A DNA stretch of 64,000 nt from Labilithrix sp. (lineage in GTDB: Bacteria > Myxococcota_A > Polyangia > Polyangiales > Polyangiaceae), in contig JAHBWD010000014.1 of assembly GCA_019637175.1 (NCBI GenBank), positions 1-64,000 of the forward strand. Direction: 5' to 3'. Position numbers and translations under genes: made by a program. Shown piece by piece: positions 16,355-23,954 of the stretch. Under the pieces are notes generated by a model. That model had not been told where the DNA came from, searched no databases, and saw only the letters and a program-made list of their open reading frames with translations. How positions within the stretch are numbered: position 1 is the stretch's first letter; each line of letters starts with the position of its first letter.

Positions 16355-17695
16355 GTGAACGAGCTCCCGGAGGTGAAGGTCGCGCCGCCCGGGCCGCGCT
16401 CGCGCGAGCTCGCGTCGCGGCTCGCCTCCGTCGAGTCGCCGGCCTTCGAAGCGCGGCGAGACGCGCGCGCGCAGGCGTCGCGCGCCGATCAAGGACCGAT
16501 CGTGTACGCGCGCGGGCGGGGATCGAACGTCGTCGACGTCGACGACAACCGCTACGTCGATCTCACGGCGGGCTTCGGCGCGCTGATCCTGGGGCACGGA
16601 CCGAACGTCGCGCTCGAAGCCGCGCGCGCCGCCGAGGACGAGCTCGTCCTCGCGCTCGGCGACGTCTACGCCTCCGAGCTCAAGGTGCGCGCGTGCGAAG
16701 CGCTGGCCGCGCTGTTCCCGGAGCCAGGCGCACGCGTGATGCTGGGTCTCTCGGGCGCCGACGCGATCACGTGCGCGCTGAAGACCGCCGCGCTCGCGAC
16801 GGGCAAGGTGGCCGCCGTCGCGTTCGAGGGCGCGTATCACGGGCTCTCGTACGGTCCGCTCGCCGTGTGCGGTCTCTCGCCCAGCTTTCGCGAGCCGTTC
16901 GCGGCGCAGCTCGGCGTGCCGGTCACCTTCGCGCCGTACCCTTCGCGCGACGCAGACGACGCAGACGACGCGGACGTCGAGCTCGACGAGAGCTTGTCGG
17001 CCGTGCGCGCGGCGCTCGCGCGCGGCGACGCCGGCGCGGTCGTCGTCGAGCCGATGCTCGGCCGCGGCGGATGCGTGATCCCGCCTTCAACGTTCCTCCC
17101 CGCGCTGCGATCGCTCGCCGACGAGGCGGGCGCGCTGCTCGTGGTCGACGAGATCTGGACGGGGATGGGCCGCACCGGCGCGCTCGTCGCGTGCCTCGAC
17201 GCGGGCGTCGTTCCCGACGTCATCTGTCTCGGCAAGGGCCTCGGCGGAGGCGTGCCCATCTCGGCGTGCATCGGCCGCGCGGGCGCGATGGAGGCCTGGG
17301 CGAAGCACGGCGGCTCGACGATCCACACGGGGACGCACTTCGGCGCGCCTCCCGCGTGCGCGGCGGCGCTCGCGACGCTCGACGCCGTCGGCTCGTCGCT
17401 CGCCGATCGCGCCGCCGAGATCGGCGCGCGCTGGCTCGAGGAGATCGCCGAAGCGTGCGCGCCCTTCGAACGCGCGCGCGTGCGCGGCAAGGGGCTCATG
17501 ATCGGCGTTCAGCTCGGCGACGCCGGCGAGGCGCTCGCGGTCGCGCGCGCGCTCCTCGGCCGCGGCTACATCGTCCTCACCGGCGGTACGCGCGGCGACA
17601 CGCTCACGCTCACGCCTCCGCTCACAGTCGCCCCCGAGCTGCTCAGCGCCTTCGTGCCCGAGCTCACGGCCGCGATCGAGCGTGGTACGGCGTGA
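16355..17695 (+). CDS. Class III aminotransferase (PLP-dependent)
   Basis: Pyridoxal-phosphate aminotransferase of the acetylornithine/4-aminobutyrate/glutamate-1-semialdehyde group. Seen are the substrate/PLP region LSGADAITCALKTAALATG, the PLP-contacting aspartate in LLVVDEIWTGMGRTG, and the Schiff-base Lys294 in ICLGKGLGGGVPISA. The start is GTG 16355 with GGAGG five bases upstream, giving 446 residues. A repeated Asp-Ala-Asp stretch around residues 199-207 is encoded by three 9-bp tandem copies. The substrate is unknown; a GSA-aminomutase role is unlikely without other haem genes nearby. It probably shares a transcript with the FHA-GGDEF gene 11 bp upstream. Confidence 0.9.
   Translation: MNELPEVKVAPPGPRSRELASRLASVESPAFEARRDARAQASRADQGPIVYARGRGSNVVDVDDNRYVDLTAGFGALILGHGPNVALEAARAAEDELVLALGDVYASELKVRACEALAALFPEPGARVMLGLSGADAITCALKTAALATGKVAAVAFEGAYHGLSYGPLAVCGLSPSFREPFAAQLGVPVTFAPYPSRDADDADDADVELDESLSAVRAALARGDAGAVVVEPMLGRGGCVIPPSTFLPALRSLADEAGALLVVDEIWTGMGRTGALVACLDAGVVPDVICLGKGLGGGVPISACIGRAGAMEAWAKHGGSTIHTGTHFGAPPACAAALATLDAVGSSLADRAAEIGARWLEEIAEACAPFERARVRGKGLMIGVQLGDAGEALAVARALLGRGYIVLTGGTRGDTLTLTPPLTVAPELLSAFVPELTAAIERGTA
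16949..16975 (+). repeat. 9-bp tandem repeat inside the aminotransferase gene
   Basis: Three in-frame copies of GACGCAGAC (the third has one change) encode Asp-Ala-Asp three times. The copy number could vary by slippage without breaking the frame. It lies in a probable surface loop. Confidence 0.7.
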
Positions 17696-17708
17696 TAGAT
17701 CCGACGGC

Positions 17709-18000
17709 ATGGTCGCCGCGCCGGTCGCGAAGAGGATGAGCGCCGCCGAGTCTCTCGAAGAGCACGGAGCAGCTCGATCGAGGCGACAAGTGGACGGACT
17801 ACCAGAGCATCCCGTCGGTCATGGACTACGTGCTCGTCGCTCAGCGAATCGTGCGGGTGGAGCACTTCCGTCGAGAGGCGAACGGCGCGTGGACGTACCG
17901 CGTCGCCGGGCCGGGCGGGCGTCTCGAGCTCTCGACGGGCACCGTCATCACCGTCGACGAGATCTACGAGCGCGCGTTCGACGTGCCAGGCGACGACTGA
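17709..18000 (+). pseudogene. Uma2/DUF820 family endonuclease-like gene, internally deleted and frameshifted
   Basis: Two pieces of one Uma2-type PD-(D/E)XK protein can be read in different frames. The N-terminal piece from ATG 17709 reads MVAAPVAKRMSAAE, the usual Uma2 opening. After about 17750 the frame changes and the C-terminal half appears: LSKSTEQLDRGDKWTDY, PSVMDYVLVAQR, then a normal end at TGA 18000. About 100 codons that normally lie between these parts, including the catalytic acidic residues, are missing. The junction falls at a GAG/CTC triplet, consistent with a short-homology deletion. It is almost certainly a non-functional remnant. Uma2 proteins are numerous in myxobacterial genomes and their role is poorly known. 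Confidence 0.75.
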
Positions 18001-18008
18001 TCGCGAGC

Positions 18009-18800
18009 TCACGGCCGTGATCGGATCGTGATCGCGCCGATCTCCGGCCGGCAGAAGAAGCGCACCGGAAAGATCGACGTGCCCACGCCGCGCGAGACGA
18101 ACATGCGCGCGCGCCCCGACGTGTACCAGCCTTCGACGAAGCGATCGGATCCGGGCGGCGTCCAGATCGGGCCGACGAAGGGGAGGCGCACCTGCCCGCC
18201 GTGGGTGTGGCCGCCGAACGCGAGGTCGACGCGATCGGCGAACGTCGCGAACGACCCCGGCGAATGGAGGAGGAGGACGCGGAGCGCGCCGTCGGGCGCG
18301 CCCTTCATCGCGCGGTCGACGTCGGCGTCGCCGGACATCGGATCGTCGACGCCGCCGATCCAGACGTCGGGTCGAACGAGGCGGCCTTCGTTGACGAGGA
18401 AGGTCGCGCCCACCGAGGCGTAGAAGCTCGCTTCGTCGCCCGGCGGGCTCCAGTTCTCCCAGTTGCCGCGCACGACGAGCACGCCGAGCGGCGCGCGCAT
18501 GCGCGTGAAGAGCTCGCGCGCGGGCTCGAGCGATCCGCCGTCGACGACGTCGCCGGTGACGACGATGACGTCGGGCCGGAGCTCGTCGATCGCCTCGACG
18601 ACGCGGCGCTCGCGCCGGCCGAAGCCCGACGTGTGCAGATCCGTCAGGTGCATCACCGTGAGCGGCGCGGCGACGCTCGCGGCGATCTCGTGCTTCGCGA
18701 TCGCGACCGCGTAAGGCTCGACGGCGAGCGCGTCGATCGCCGCGATCACGATGACCGCGAGGCCGATCCGCGAGGCCCAGCGGCGCCGGTTCGAAACCAC
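18009..18800 (-). CDS. Membrane-anchored metallophosphoesterase (YkuE/YaeI-like)
   Basis: Dimetal phosphoesterase with one N-terminal membrane helix (residues ~10-30). The metal motifs in order are LTDLHTS, VTGDVVDGG, VVRGNWENW, LLLHSPGSF and FGGHTHGGQ. The third motif is normally GNHD/E; here Trp replaces the His that usually aids the leaving group, while the metal-binding Asn is kept. The best-known relatives hydrolyse phosphodiester or pyrophosphate bonds in lipids such as UDP-diacylglucosamine. A lipid A role is tempting because lpxK is close, but this is inference. The product has 263 residues and is divergent from the lipase gene across 114 bp. Confidence 0.88.
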   Translation of the reverse strand: MVSNRRRWASRIGLAVIVIAAIDALAVEPYAVAIAKHEIAASVAAPLTVMHLTDLHTSGFGRRERRVVEAIDELRPDVIVVTGDVVDGGSLEPARELFTRMRAPLGVLVVRGNWENWSPPGDEASFYASVGATFLVNEGRLVRPDVWIGGVDDPMSGDADVDRAMKGAPDGALRVLLLHSPGSFATFADRVDLAFGGHTHGGQVRLPFVGPIWTPPGSDRFVEGWYTSGRARMFVSRGVGTSIFPVRFFCRPEIGAITIRSRP

Positions 18801-18827
18801 GATCCGAGGCTAGCCGTGGGGATCAGG

Positions 18828-18847
18828 CGATCCGCATCGATCCGCAT
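18828..18847. repeat. Perfect 10-bp tandem repeat between divergent genes
   Basis: Two adjacent copies of CGATCCGCAT, exactly one helical turn each, lie between the metallophosphoesterase and lipase starts. A direct-repeat operator for either gene is plausible but unproven. Confidence 0.45.
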
Positions 18848-18914
18848 GGGGAGGCGCTCCTGGCAATGAGATCAATAGCTTACCATGGGTGCGCCATTTG
18901 CTTACATCGTCGCC

Positions 18915-19940
18915 ATGAAGAAGCTCGCTGCCGTGGTCGCCCTCGCCGTCACGGCCACCTTGGGCTGCGCCGCCGAGGAGGTCCCTGAAGAAGAGGCCGT
19001 CGCCGGCGAAGACGCGTTCACCGCCCGGCCGTCGCGTCACGCGATCGTCCTCGCGCACGGCTTCAACGGATCGACGACCAACACGTGGAGCTTCTACAAG
19101 GTCGCCGATCGGCTGACCGCCGACGGTCACGTCGTGCACGCCGCGGAGGTCTCGCCCTACAAGTCCGTTCCGGTTCGCGCCGGCGAGCTCGCCGGTCACG
19201 TCGACGCCGCGATCGCGAAGTGCCGCGCGAGGCCCGGATGCGACGCGAGCAAGGTGCACATCGTCGCGCACTCGATGGGCGGGCTCGACTCGCGCTACTT
19301 GATCTCGAAGCTCGGCTACGGCAATCGCGTCGCGTCGCTCACGACGATCTCGTCGCCTCACCGCGGCACGCGCATCGCCGACGTGTTGCTCAAGGTCGTG
19401 ACCGACGACTTCAACGGCGCGATCAGCGCCGCCGCCTCTGCCTGGGCGCGCACGTTCACCGAGCGCGAGCTCGCAGGCGACAGCGATCTGCGCGGCGCGC
19501 TCCTCTCGATCAGCGAGAAGTACACGAAGGAGACGTTCAACGAAGAGATCCGCGACGACGCGCGCGTGACGTACCTCTCGTACGCGGGGGTCAGCAACTT
19601 CGCCTCGATCCCGAACTACAAGGATCGCGAGGCGTGCGACGGCCTGTTCAACCCGCGCCTCGGCGTGCGCGACCTCATGAACGCCCAGCTCGTGCCTTCG
19701 GCGCCGTTCGTCGCGCACGGCGCCCAGCTCCGCCCGAACGACGGCCTCGTGACCGTCGAGAGCGCGAAGTGGGGCAAGTTCATGGGCTGCATTCCGGCCG
19801 ATCACCTCGACGAGGTCGGCCAGCCCCGCCACGATCGCCCGAACTTCCTCACGGGCTTCGACCACCTCGATTTCTACCGCAAGCTCGCGTCGAAGCTCGA
19901 CGACGAGGTCGCCGAGCGCGCTGCCGCTGGCAACCGCTGA
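18915..19940 (+). CDS. Lipoprotein alpha/beta hydrolase (triacylglycerol lipase-like)
   Basis: Predicted secreted lipase or esterase. The start chosen is ATG 18915 because it opens a proper signal peptide (MKKLAAVVALAVTATLGC) with a lipobox-like Cys; an ATG 30 bases upstream would add residues before it. The hydrolase core begins at ~45 with IVLAHGFNGSTTNTW (oxyanion region). The nucleophile Ser is in VHIVAHSMGGLDSRYL, a candidate catalytic Asp lies in the RPNDGLVTVES stretch, and the His in TGFDHLDF. The length and the GLVTVES/DHLD arrangement match bacterial lipases of the LipA type. The stop is 22 bp before the LuxE-like gene, and a 7-bp hairpin spans that stop. Confidence 0.86.
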   Translation: MKKLAAVVALAVTATLGCAAEEVPEEEAVAGEDAFTARPSRHAIVLAHGFNGSTTNTWSFYKVADRLTADGHVVHAAEVSPYKSVPVRAGELAGHVDAAIAKCRARPGCDASKVHIVAHSMGGLDSRYLISKLGYGNRVASLTTISSPHRGTRIADVLLKVVTDDFNGAISAAASAWARTFTERELAGDSDLRGALLSISEKYTKETFNEEIRDDARVTYLSYAGVSNFASIPNYKDREACDGLFNPRLGVRDLMNAQLVPSAPFVAHGAQLRPNDGLVTVESAKWGKFMGCIPADHLDEVGQPRHDRPNFLTGFDHLDFYRKLASKLDDEVAERAAAGNR

Positions 19941-19947
19941 CCAGCGG
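19924..19947 (+). other. Hairpin spanning the lipase stop codon
   Basis: A perfect 7-bp stem (CCGCTGG / CCAGCGG) with a 10-nt loop contains the lipase TGA. It lies 15 bases before the GTG of the luxE-like gene. There is no U-run, so it is not a classical terminator; it could trim or stabilise mRNA ends and lower lipase/luxE co-expression. Confidence 0.4.
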
Positions 19948-19962
19948 AGCTAGACGAGAAGC

Positions 19963-21081
19963 GTGGATCGAAGCAATGAGCTTCACGCGCGCGCGCGCGC
20001 GTTCGTGAGCGCGTTCGAAGCGGGTGCGCCTTCGCCCGAGCCGTTCGACGCGCTCGCGTGCGACATCGCGCGGTTCCAGGGCGCGCACATCGAAGGCTTC
20101 GCGCGCCTCTCTGCCGCGCGCGGCGTCGATCTCGAGCGCGTCACGAGCGCGTCGCAGATCCCCGCCGTTCCCACGGACGCGTTCAAGGTGACGCGCGTCG
20201 CCGCGTTCGAAGAGGGCCGCGCCGAGATCACGTTCAAGACGAGCGGCACGACCGCGGGCGCGCGCGGCGCGCACGAGATGCGCGACGTGTCGACCTACGA
20301 CGCCGCGGCGATCGCCTTCGGGCGCCGCTGGCTCGCGCGCGATCTCGATCGATCGGTGCCCGTCGTCGTCCTCGGGCCGTCGCCGTCCGAGGCGCCCGAC
20401 TCGTCGCTCGTCCACATGTGCGCGTCGTTCGCCGAGGCGTTCGGCGCCGACGCGGCGCCGAGCTACCTCGTGACGCTCGACGGGATCATCGATCTCGCCA
20501 CGTTCGACGAGCGCGTCGCCGTCGCGCTCGCGAAGGGCGAGCCGATGCTCGTGCTCGGCACGTCGTTCGCGTTCGTTCACCTCGTCGACGCGCTGGGCAA
20601 GGCGTCGTTCGCGCTGCCCCCCGGCAGCCGCGTCATGCAGACCGGGGGCTACAAGGGCCGGAGCCGCGAGGTGCCGCCCGACGTGCTCCGCTCCGATCTT
20701 TCCCGCGCCTTCGGCCTCGACCAACGACGCATCGTCGCCGAGTACGGGATGACGGAGCTCTCGAGCCAGTTCTACGAGCGCACGCTCTTCGACGAAGATG
20801 CCTCCTTCGGCTGGTACGCCGAGCCGCCGTGGGCGCGCGTCGTGCCCGTCGATCCGGTCACGCTCGAGCCCGTCGCCGACGGCGAGATGGGCGTCGCGCG
20901 GATCGTCGATCTCATGAACGTCGACAGCGCGGTCGTCGTCCTCACGCAAGATCAGGTGCGCCGCAGCACGAACGCGAGCGAGGGCTTCGAGCTCATCGGC
21001 CGCGCGCCGGGCGCGCCGCCGCGCGGCTGCTCCATCGCGATGGACGAGATCCTCGGGCGCCGCGCTACCATCACGGGATGA
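19963..21081 (+). CDS. LuxE-like acyl-protein synthetase
   Basis: A member of the LuxE family within the ANL adenylating superfamily. LuxE activates a fatty acid with ATP and holds it as an acyl-enzyme for the LuxC reductase. The ANL phosphate loop appears as TFKTSGTTAGARG (residues ~88-100). A motif YGMTELSSQFYE (~262-273) corresponds to the acyl/AMP-binding YGxTE. The C-terminal ATP-hinge and lid are short, as in LuxE. The GTG start at 19963 gives 372 residues, typical for LuxE. The stop overlaps the start of the LuxC-like gene (ATGA), so the two are translationally coupled. No luciferase genes luxA or luxB are in the window. Confidence 0.88.
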   Translation: MDRSNELHARARAFVSAFEAGAPSPEPFDALACDIARFQGAHIEGFARLSAARGVDLERVTSASQIPAVPTDAFKVTRVAAFEEGRAEITFKTSGTTAGARGAHEMRDVSTYDAAAIAFGRRWLARDLDRSVPVVVLGPSPSEAPDSSLVHMCASFAEAFGADAAPSYLVTLDGIIDLATFDERVAVALAKGEPMLVLGTSFAFVHLVDALGKASFALPPGSRVMQTGGYKGRSREVPPDVLRSDLSRAFGLDQRRIVAEYGMTELSSQFYERTLFDEDASFGWYAEPPWARVVPVDPVTLEPVADGEMGVARIVDLMNVDSAVVVLTQDQVRRSTNASEGFELIGRAPGAPPRGCSIAMDEILGRRATITG

Positions 21082-22124
21082 CACGGAACCTCGCCGAGCG
21101 CATCGCCGACGTCCGGCGCCTCCAGGAGGCGGCCCGCGCGATCGTCGAGCGCCGGGTGACGCTCGCGCCTGCCATCGTCGAGTCTACGGGCCTCTCGACC
21201 GAAGGCGTCGAGCTCGGCCTCACGCGTCACGTCGAGGTCGAGGCGACCGACCGAGAGCTCACCCAGCTCGTGACCTGGGCCGGCGACGCCGAGGCGGTGC
21301 TCGTGATCCTCTCGTCGAACGTCTTCGTCGGCGCCTTGCGCGCGCTCGCGCTCGCGCGCGCGGCCTCGAACGACGTCGTGCTGCGCCCGTCGCGCCGCGA
21401 TCCGACGTTCGCGCGCGCGCTCGTCGAGGCGGCGAACGAGGTCGGCGATACGCGCGTGCGCATCGTCGACGAGCTCGACGTCGCGTCGATCGCGCGCGGC
21501 GAGATTCACGTCTACGGCCGCGACGAGACGATCGCCGACGTTCGCAAGAAGGCGAAGGTGCGCGTGCGCGGCCACGGCAGCGGGATGGGCGTCGCCTGGA
21601 TCAGCGCCGGCGCGGATCTCGCCAAGGCCGCGCGCGGCCTCGCCGAAGACATCGTCGTCTTCGACCAGCTCGGGTGCCTCAGCCCGCGCGTCGCGTTCGT
21701 CGAGGGCTCGCTCGAGCGCGCCTCCGAGCTCGGCGACGTGCTGAGCGCGGAGCTCGACCGCCTCGACGCGAGCGTCCCGCGCGGCATGGTGCCCGCCGAA
21801 GAGCGCGCCGCCGCCGGCCGCTACGTCGCGACGATGACCTACGCGTCTCGCGCGCTCGTGGGCAGCCGCCACGCGATCGGCGTCGCGCCGCCGGGCGCGC
21901 CCGTCATCGTGCCGCCGCCGTATCGCAACATCCACGTCGCCGCGTGCGCCTCCGCGGGCGAAGCGAAGACGCTCCTCGCGCCGCTCGCGAAGGCGATCGT
22001 CACGGTCGGCAGCGACGACCTCGACGCCGCGGCGAAGATCGCGCCCGCGTGGGCGCGCCTCTCGCTCCTCGGGCACATGCAGCGCCCGCCGCTCGACGGG
22101 CCGGTCGATCTCCGCTCCGAGTAG
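21078..22124 (+). CDS. LuxC-like acyl-CoA/acyl-protein reductase
   Basis: A member of the LuxC family of the aldehyde-dehydrogenase superfamily. It reduces an activated acyl group to the aldehyde with NADPH. The start ATG 21078 overlaps the preceding stop. The presumed catalytic Cys200 lies in VVFDQLGCLSPRVAFVEG, matching the DQxxCxSP pattern of LuxC. VLVILSSNVFVGALRAL near residue 75 is the nucleotide-binding-side motif, and residues ~165-180 give the Gly-rich RVRGHGSGMGVAW. At 348 residues it is shorter than marine LuxC (~480), lacking N-terminal sequence. With the LuxE-like partner it should form a fatty-acid reductase giving long-chain aldehydes, perhaps for wax, alcohol or ether lipids. 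Confidence 0.85.
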   Translation: MTRNLAERIADVRRLQEAARAIVERRVTLAPAIVESTGLSTEGVELGLTRHVEVEATDRELTQLVTWAGDAEAVLVILSSNVFVGALRALALARAASNDVVLRPSRRDPTFARALVEAANEVGDTRVRIVDELDVASIARGEIHVYGRDETIADVRKKAKVRVRGHGSGMGVAWISAGADLAKAARGLAEDIVVFDQLGCLSPRVAFVEGSLERASELGDVLSAELDRLDASVPRGMVPAEERAAAGRYVATMTYASRALVGSRHAIGVAPPGAPVIVPPPYRNIHVAACASAGEAKTLLAPLAKAIVTVGSDDLDAAAKIAPAWARLSLLGHMQRPPLDGPVDLRSE

Positions 22125-22126
22125 CG

Positions 22127-23941
22127 TCACTTCACGGGCGGCGGCTTCGCGTCGTTGACCGGGCGGCTCCCCATTCCGCCGGCGTAGCCGTAGCTCGCGT
22201 CGCGACCCATGCCCCACACCGTGACCGAGAACGGACCGTCGCTCCGGGCTTCGTGACGACCGTGACCGCACGTGCCCTTCGCGAACGCTTGCGGGGTGAA
22301 GCCGCGCGTCAGGTGCACCCACGCGTACTCGTACTCGCCGCTCGCGCCGAGCGGACGGAAGCTCGTGATCTCGCCGGCGCACTCGAGCTCGACCGGCGCG
22401 AAGCCCGCGGCCGTCTTCCTCCGGACGACGGTGAGCGTCGTCTCTGGATAGGTGTAATCTGCAAAGAAAACGTAGCGGTCGAGGAACTGATCGGAGGGAA
22501 CGACGTTCACGAAGTCCGGATCGCCCACCGTTCGTCCGCCGCCGGCGAGGCCGCCGTTGTACTGCGAGCCCGTCATGTAGACCGACGCGTGGAACGGGTG
22601 GCGGCTGTCTTGGCTCCTCACGACGACGAGCTCGTCGGTGAAGAAGCTCACCACCTGGCCGGCGGCGAGCGTCTCCGGCGCGTTGCGCGGTCGCGACGGC
22701 TCGTAGGTCAGGACCGTGCCGTCGACAGCGCCGACGAAGCTCCAGGGCACCGTCTCCCTCGCATCGGCGCCGGTGAGGCTGTCGATGCGCGGCTCGTAGG
22801 GCACGAGCGCGTACTCGCGGCCCCACTGCGAGAACGGCGCGATCTGCTGCTGGGTCACGTCGCAGAACTCGACGCGGCCCGGCAGGAACGCGCACCGCGC
22901 GCCGCCGAAGAGGCCGACGGGCTTGTTCGAGACGAACGGGCTGCCGCTCGCGTCTTCACGCTGCGTGATCTGGAGCACCTGTCCGCGCGAGAGCGTCCAC
23001 GTCTGCGTCTCGCCGCGCGGCGCCGCCGCGACGTCGGGACCGGGCAGGATGCCGACGGTCGGCTTCATCTCGACGGTCGTGTCGTCGTCGCTCGCGACGA
23101 TCTGGAGCGTGCGGGGCTCGGTGCCCGGCGTGCCGCGATCGGTGATGTTGCTCGTGCTGACCGCGATGTAGCTCGTGTCCCACGACGAGACCGGCAGGAG
23201 GAGCGTCGCGGTCGGGATGTAGCCGAGCGCGCCGCCGTAGGGGTAGATCGAGTACGCCGCGACCGGCGCGTCGGCCGTGATCTCGAACGCGCGCGTTTTG
23301 GTGGTGCCGTGCGAGAGCGGGTCGACGCGCACGGCCGGCGTGACCTCCTTCGGACACGGCGCGAACGAGGGGCCCGTCGCGCTCTCCGCTTGGGCGAGGA
23401 AGACGAGCGCGACCTGTCCCGGCGGGAGCGGTCCCGCGAGGGGCGTGTACACCGTCGCTTCGCCGGCGTTCTGCGCGGTGAAGGTCGACCTCGAGATGTC
23501 GAGCGGCGCGCCGCCGAATCCGGCCGAGAGGGTGACGGGGCGATCCCACGTGTTCGCGATCATCGCCGCGAAGCATGATCCGCGACCTTCGTTCGGCTCG
23601 TCGGGCGGCAGCGTCCAGAAGGCGCAGCCCGTCGAGCCCTTCGACAGGCGCGCGCTCTCGCAAGCGTCGACGCAGCGCCCGTCGCCGCAGCCCTGATCGG
23701 CGCCGCACGTCTCGACGACCTCTTCGCCGCCGTCGCAGACCGCGAGCACCTTCTTGAGATCGCGCGAGCAGCGGCGCCCGCTGCACGCCGAGCCGGCATC
23801 CGCGTCGGGGCTGCCGAGCTGCGGACCGGCGGCGGGATCGAAGCCGTCACGCGTCCCGCAAGCGGCGAACGCGCTCGAGAGCGCCGCGATGCCGAGCATC
23901 CACGTGAGGGCACGAGCTGAGGTGGAAGCGTTGGAGAACAT
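22127..23941 (-). CDS. Lipoprotein with IgGFc-binding-protein-like domain
   Basis: Last gene of a five-gene lipoprotein operon. The signal peptide ends at FAAC (Cys27). A short Cys-rich segment with CDGGEEVVETCGADQGCGDGRCVD follows. A large beta-rich domain then resembles the IgGFc-binding N-terminal domain common in Myxococcota: PVAAYSIYPYGGALGYIPTATLLLP, SWDTSYIAVS, SNKPVGLFGGARC, and DQFLDRYVFFADYTYPETTLTVVRR. The product has 604 residues. The name comes from a mammalian mucin-like protein; binding of immunoglobulin is not implied. It is probably surface exposed, perhaps adhesive. It starts 13 bp after the RCC1 gene's stop and ends 2 bp from the convergent LuxC-like gene. Confidence 0.8.
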   Translation of the reverse strand: MFSNASTSARALTWMLGIAALSSAFAACGTRDGFDPAAGPQLGSPDADAGSACSGRRCSRDLKKVLAVCDGGEEVVETCGADQGCGDGRCVDACESARLSKGSTGCAFWTLPPDEPNEGRGSCFAAMIANTWDRPVTLSAGFGGAPLDISRSTFTAQNAGEATVYTPLAGPLPPGQVALVFLAQAESATGPSFAPCPKEVTPAVRVDPLSHGTTKTRAFEITADAPVAAYSIYPYGGALGYIPTATLLLPVSSWDTSYIAVSTSNITDRGTPGTEPRTLQIVASDDDTTVEMKPTVGILPGPDVAAAPRGETQTWTLSRGQVLQITQREDASGSPFVSNKPVGLFGGARCAFLPGRVEFCDVTQQQIAPFSQWGREYALVPYEPRIDSLTGADARETVPWSFVGAVDGTVLTYEPSRPRNAPETLAAGQVVSFFTDELVVVRSQDSRHPFHASVYMTGSQYNGGLAGGGRTVGDPDFVNVVPSDQFLDRYVFFADYTYPETTLTVVRRKTAAGFAPVELECAGEITSFRPLGASGEYEYAWVHLTRGFTPQAFAKGTCGHGRHEARSDGPFSVTVWGMGRDASYGYAGGMGSRPVNDAKPPPVK

Positions 23942-23954
23942 GGGACCCTCGCGT

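Noticed and set aside
19963-22124. A complete bioluminescence operon
   Set aside because: Only luxE- and luxC-like genes are present; no luxA, luxB or luxD is in the window.
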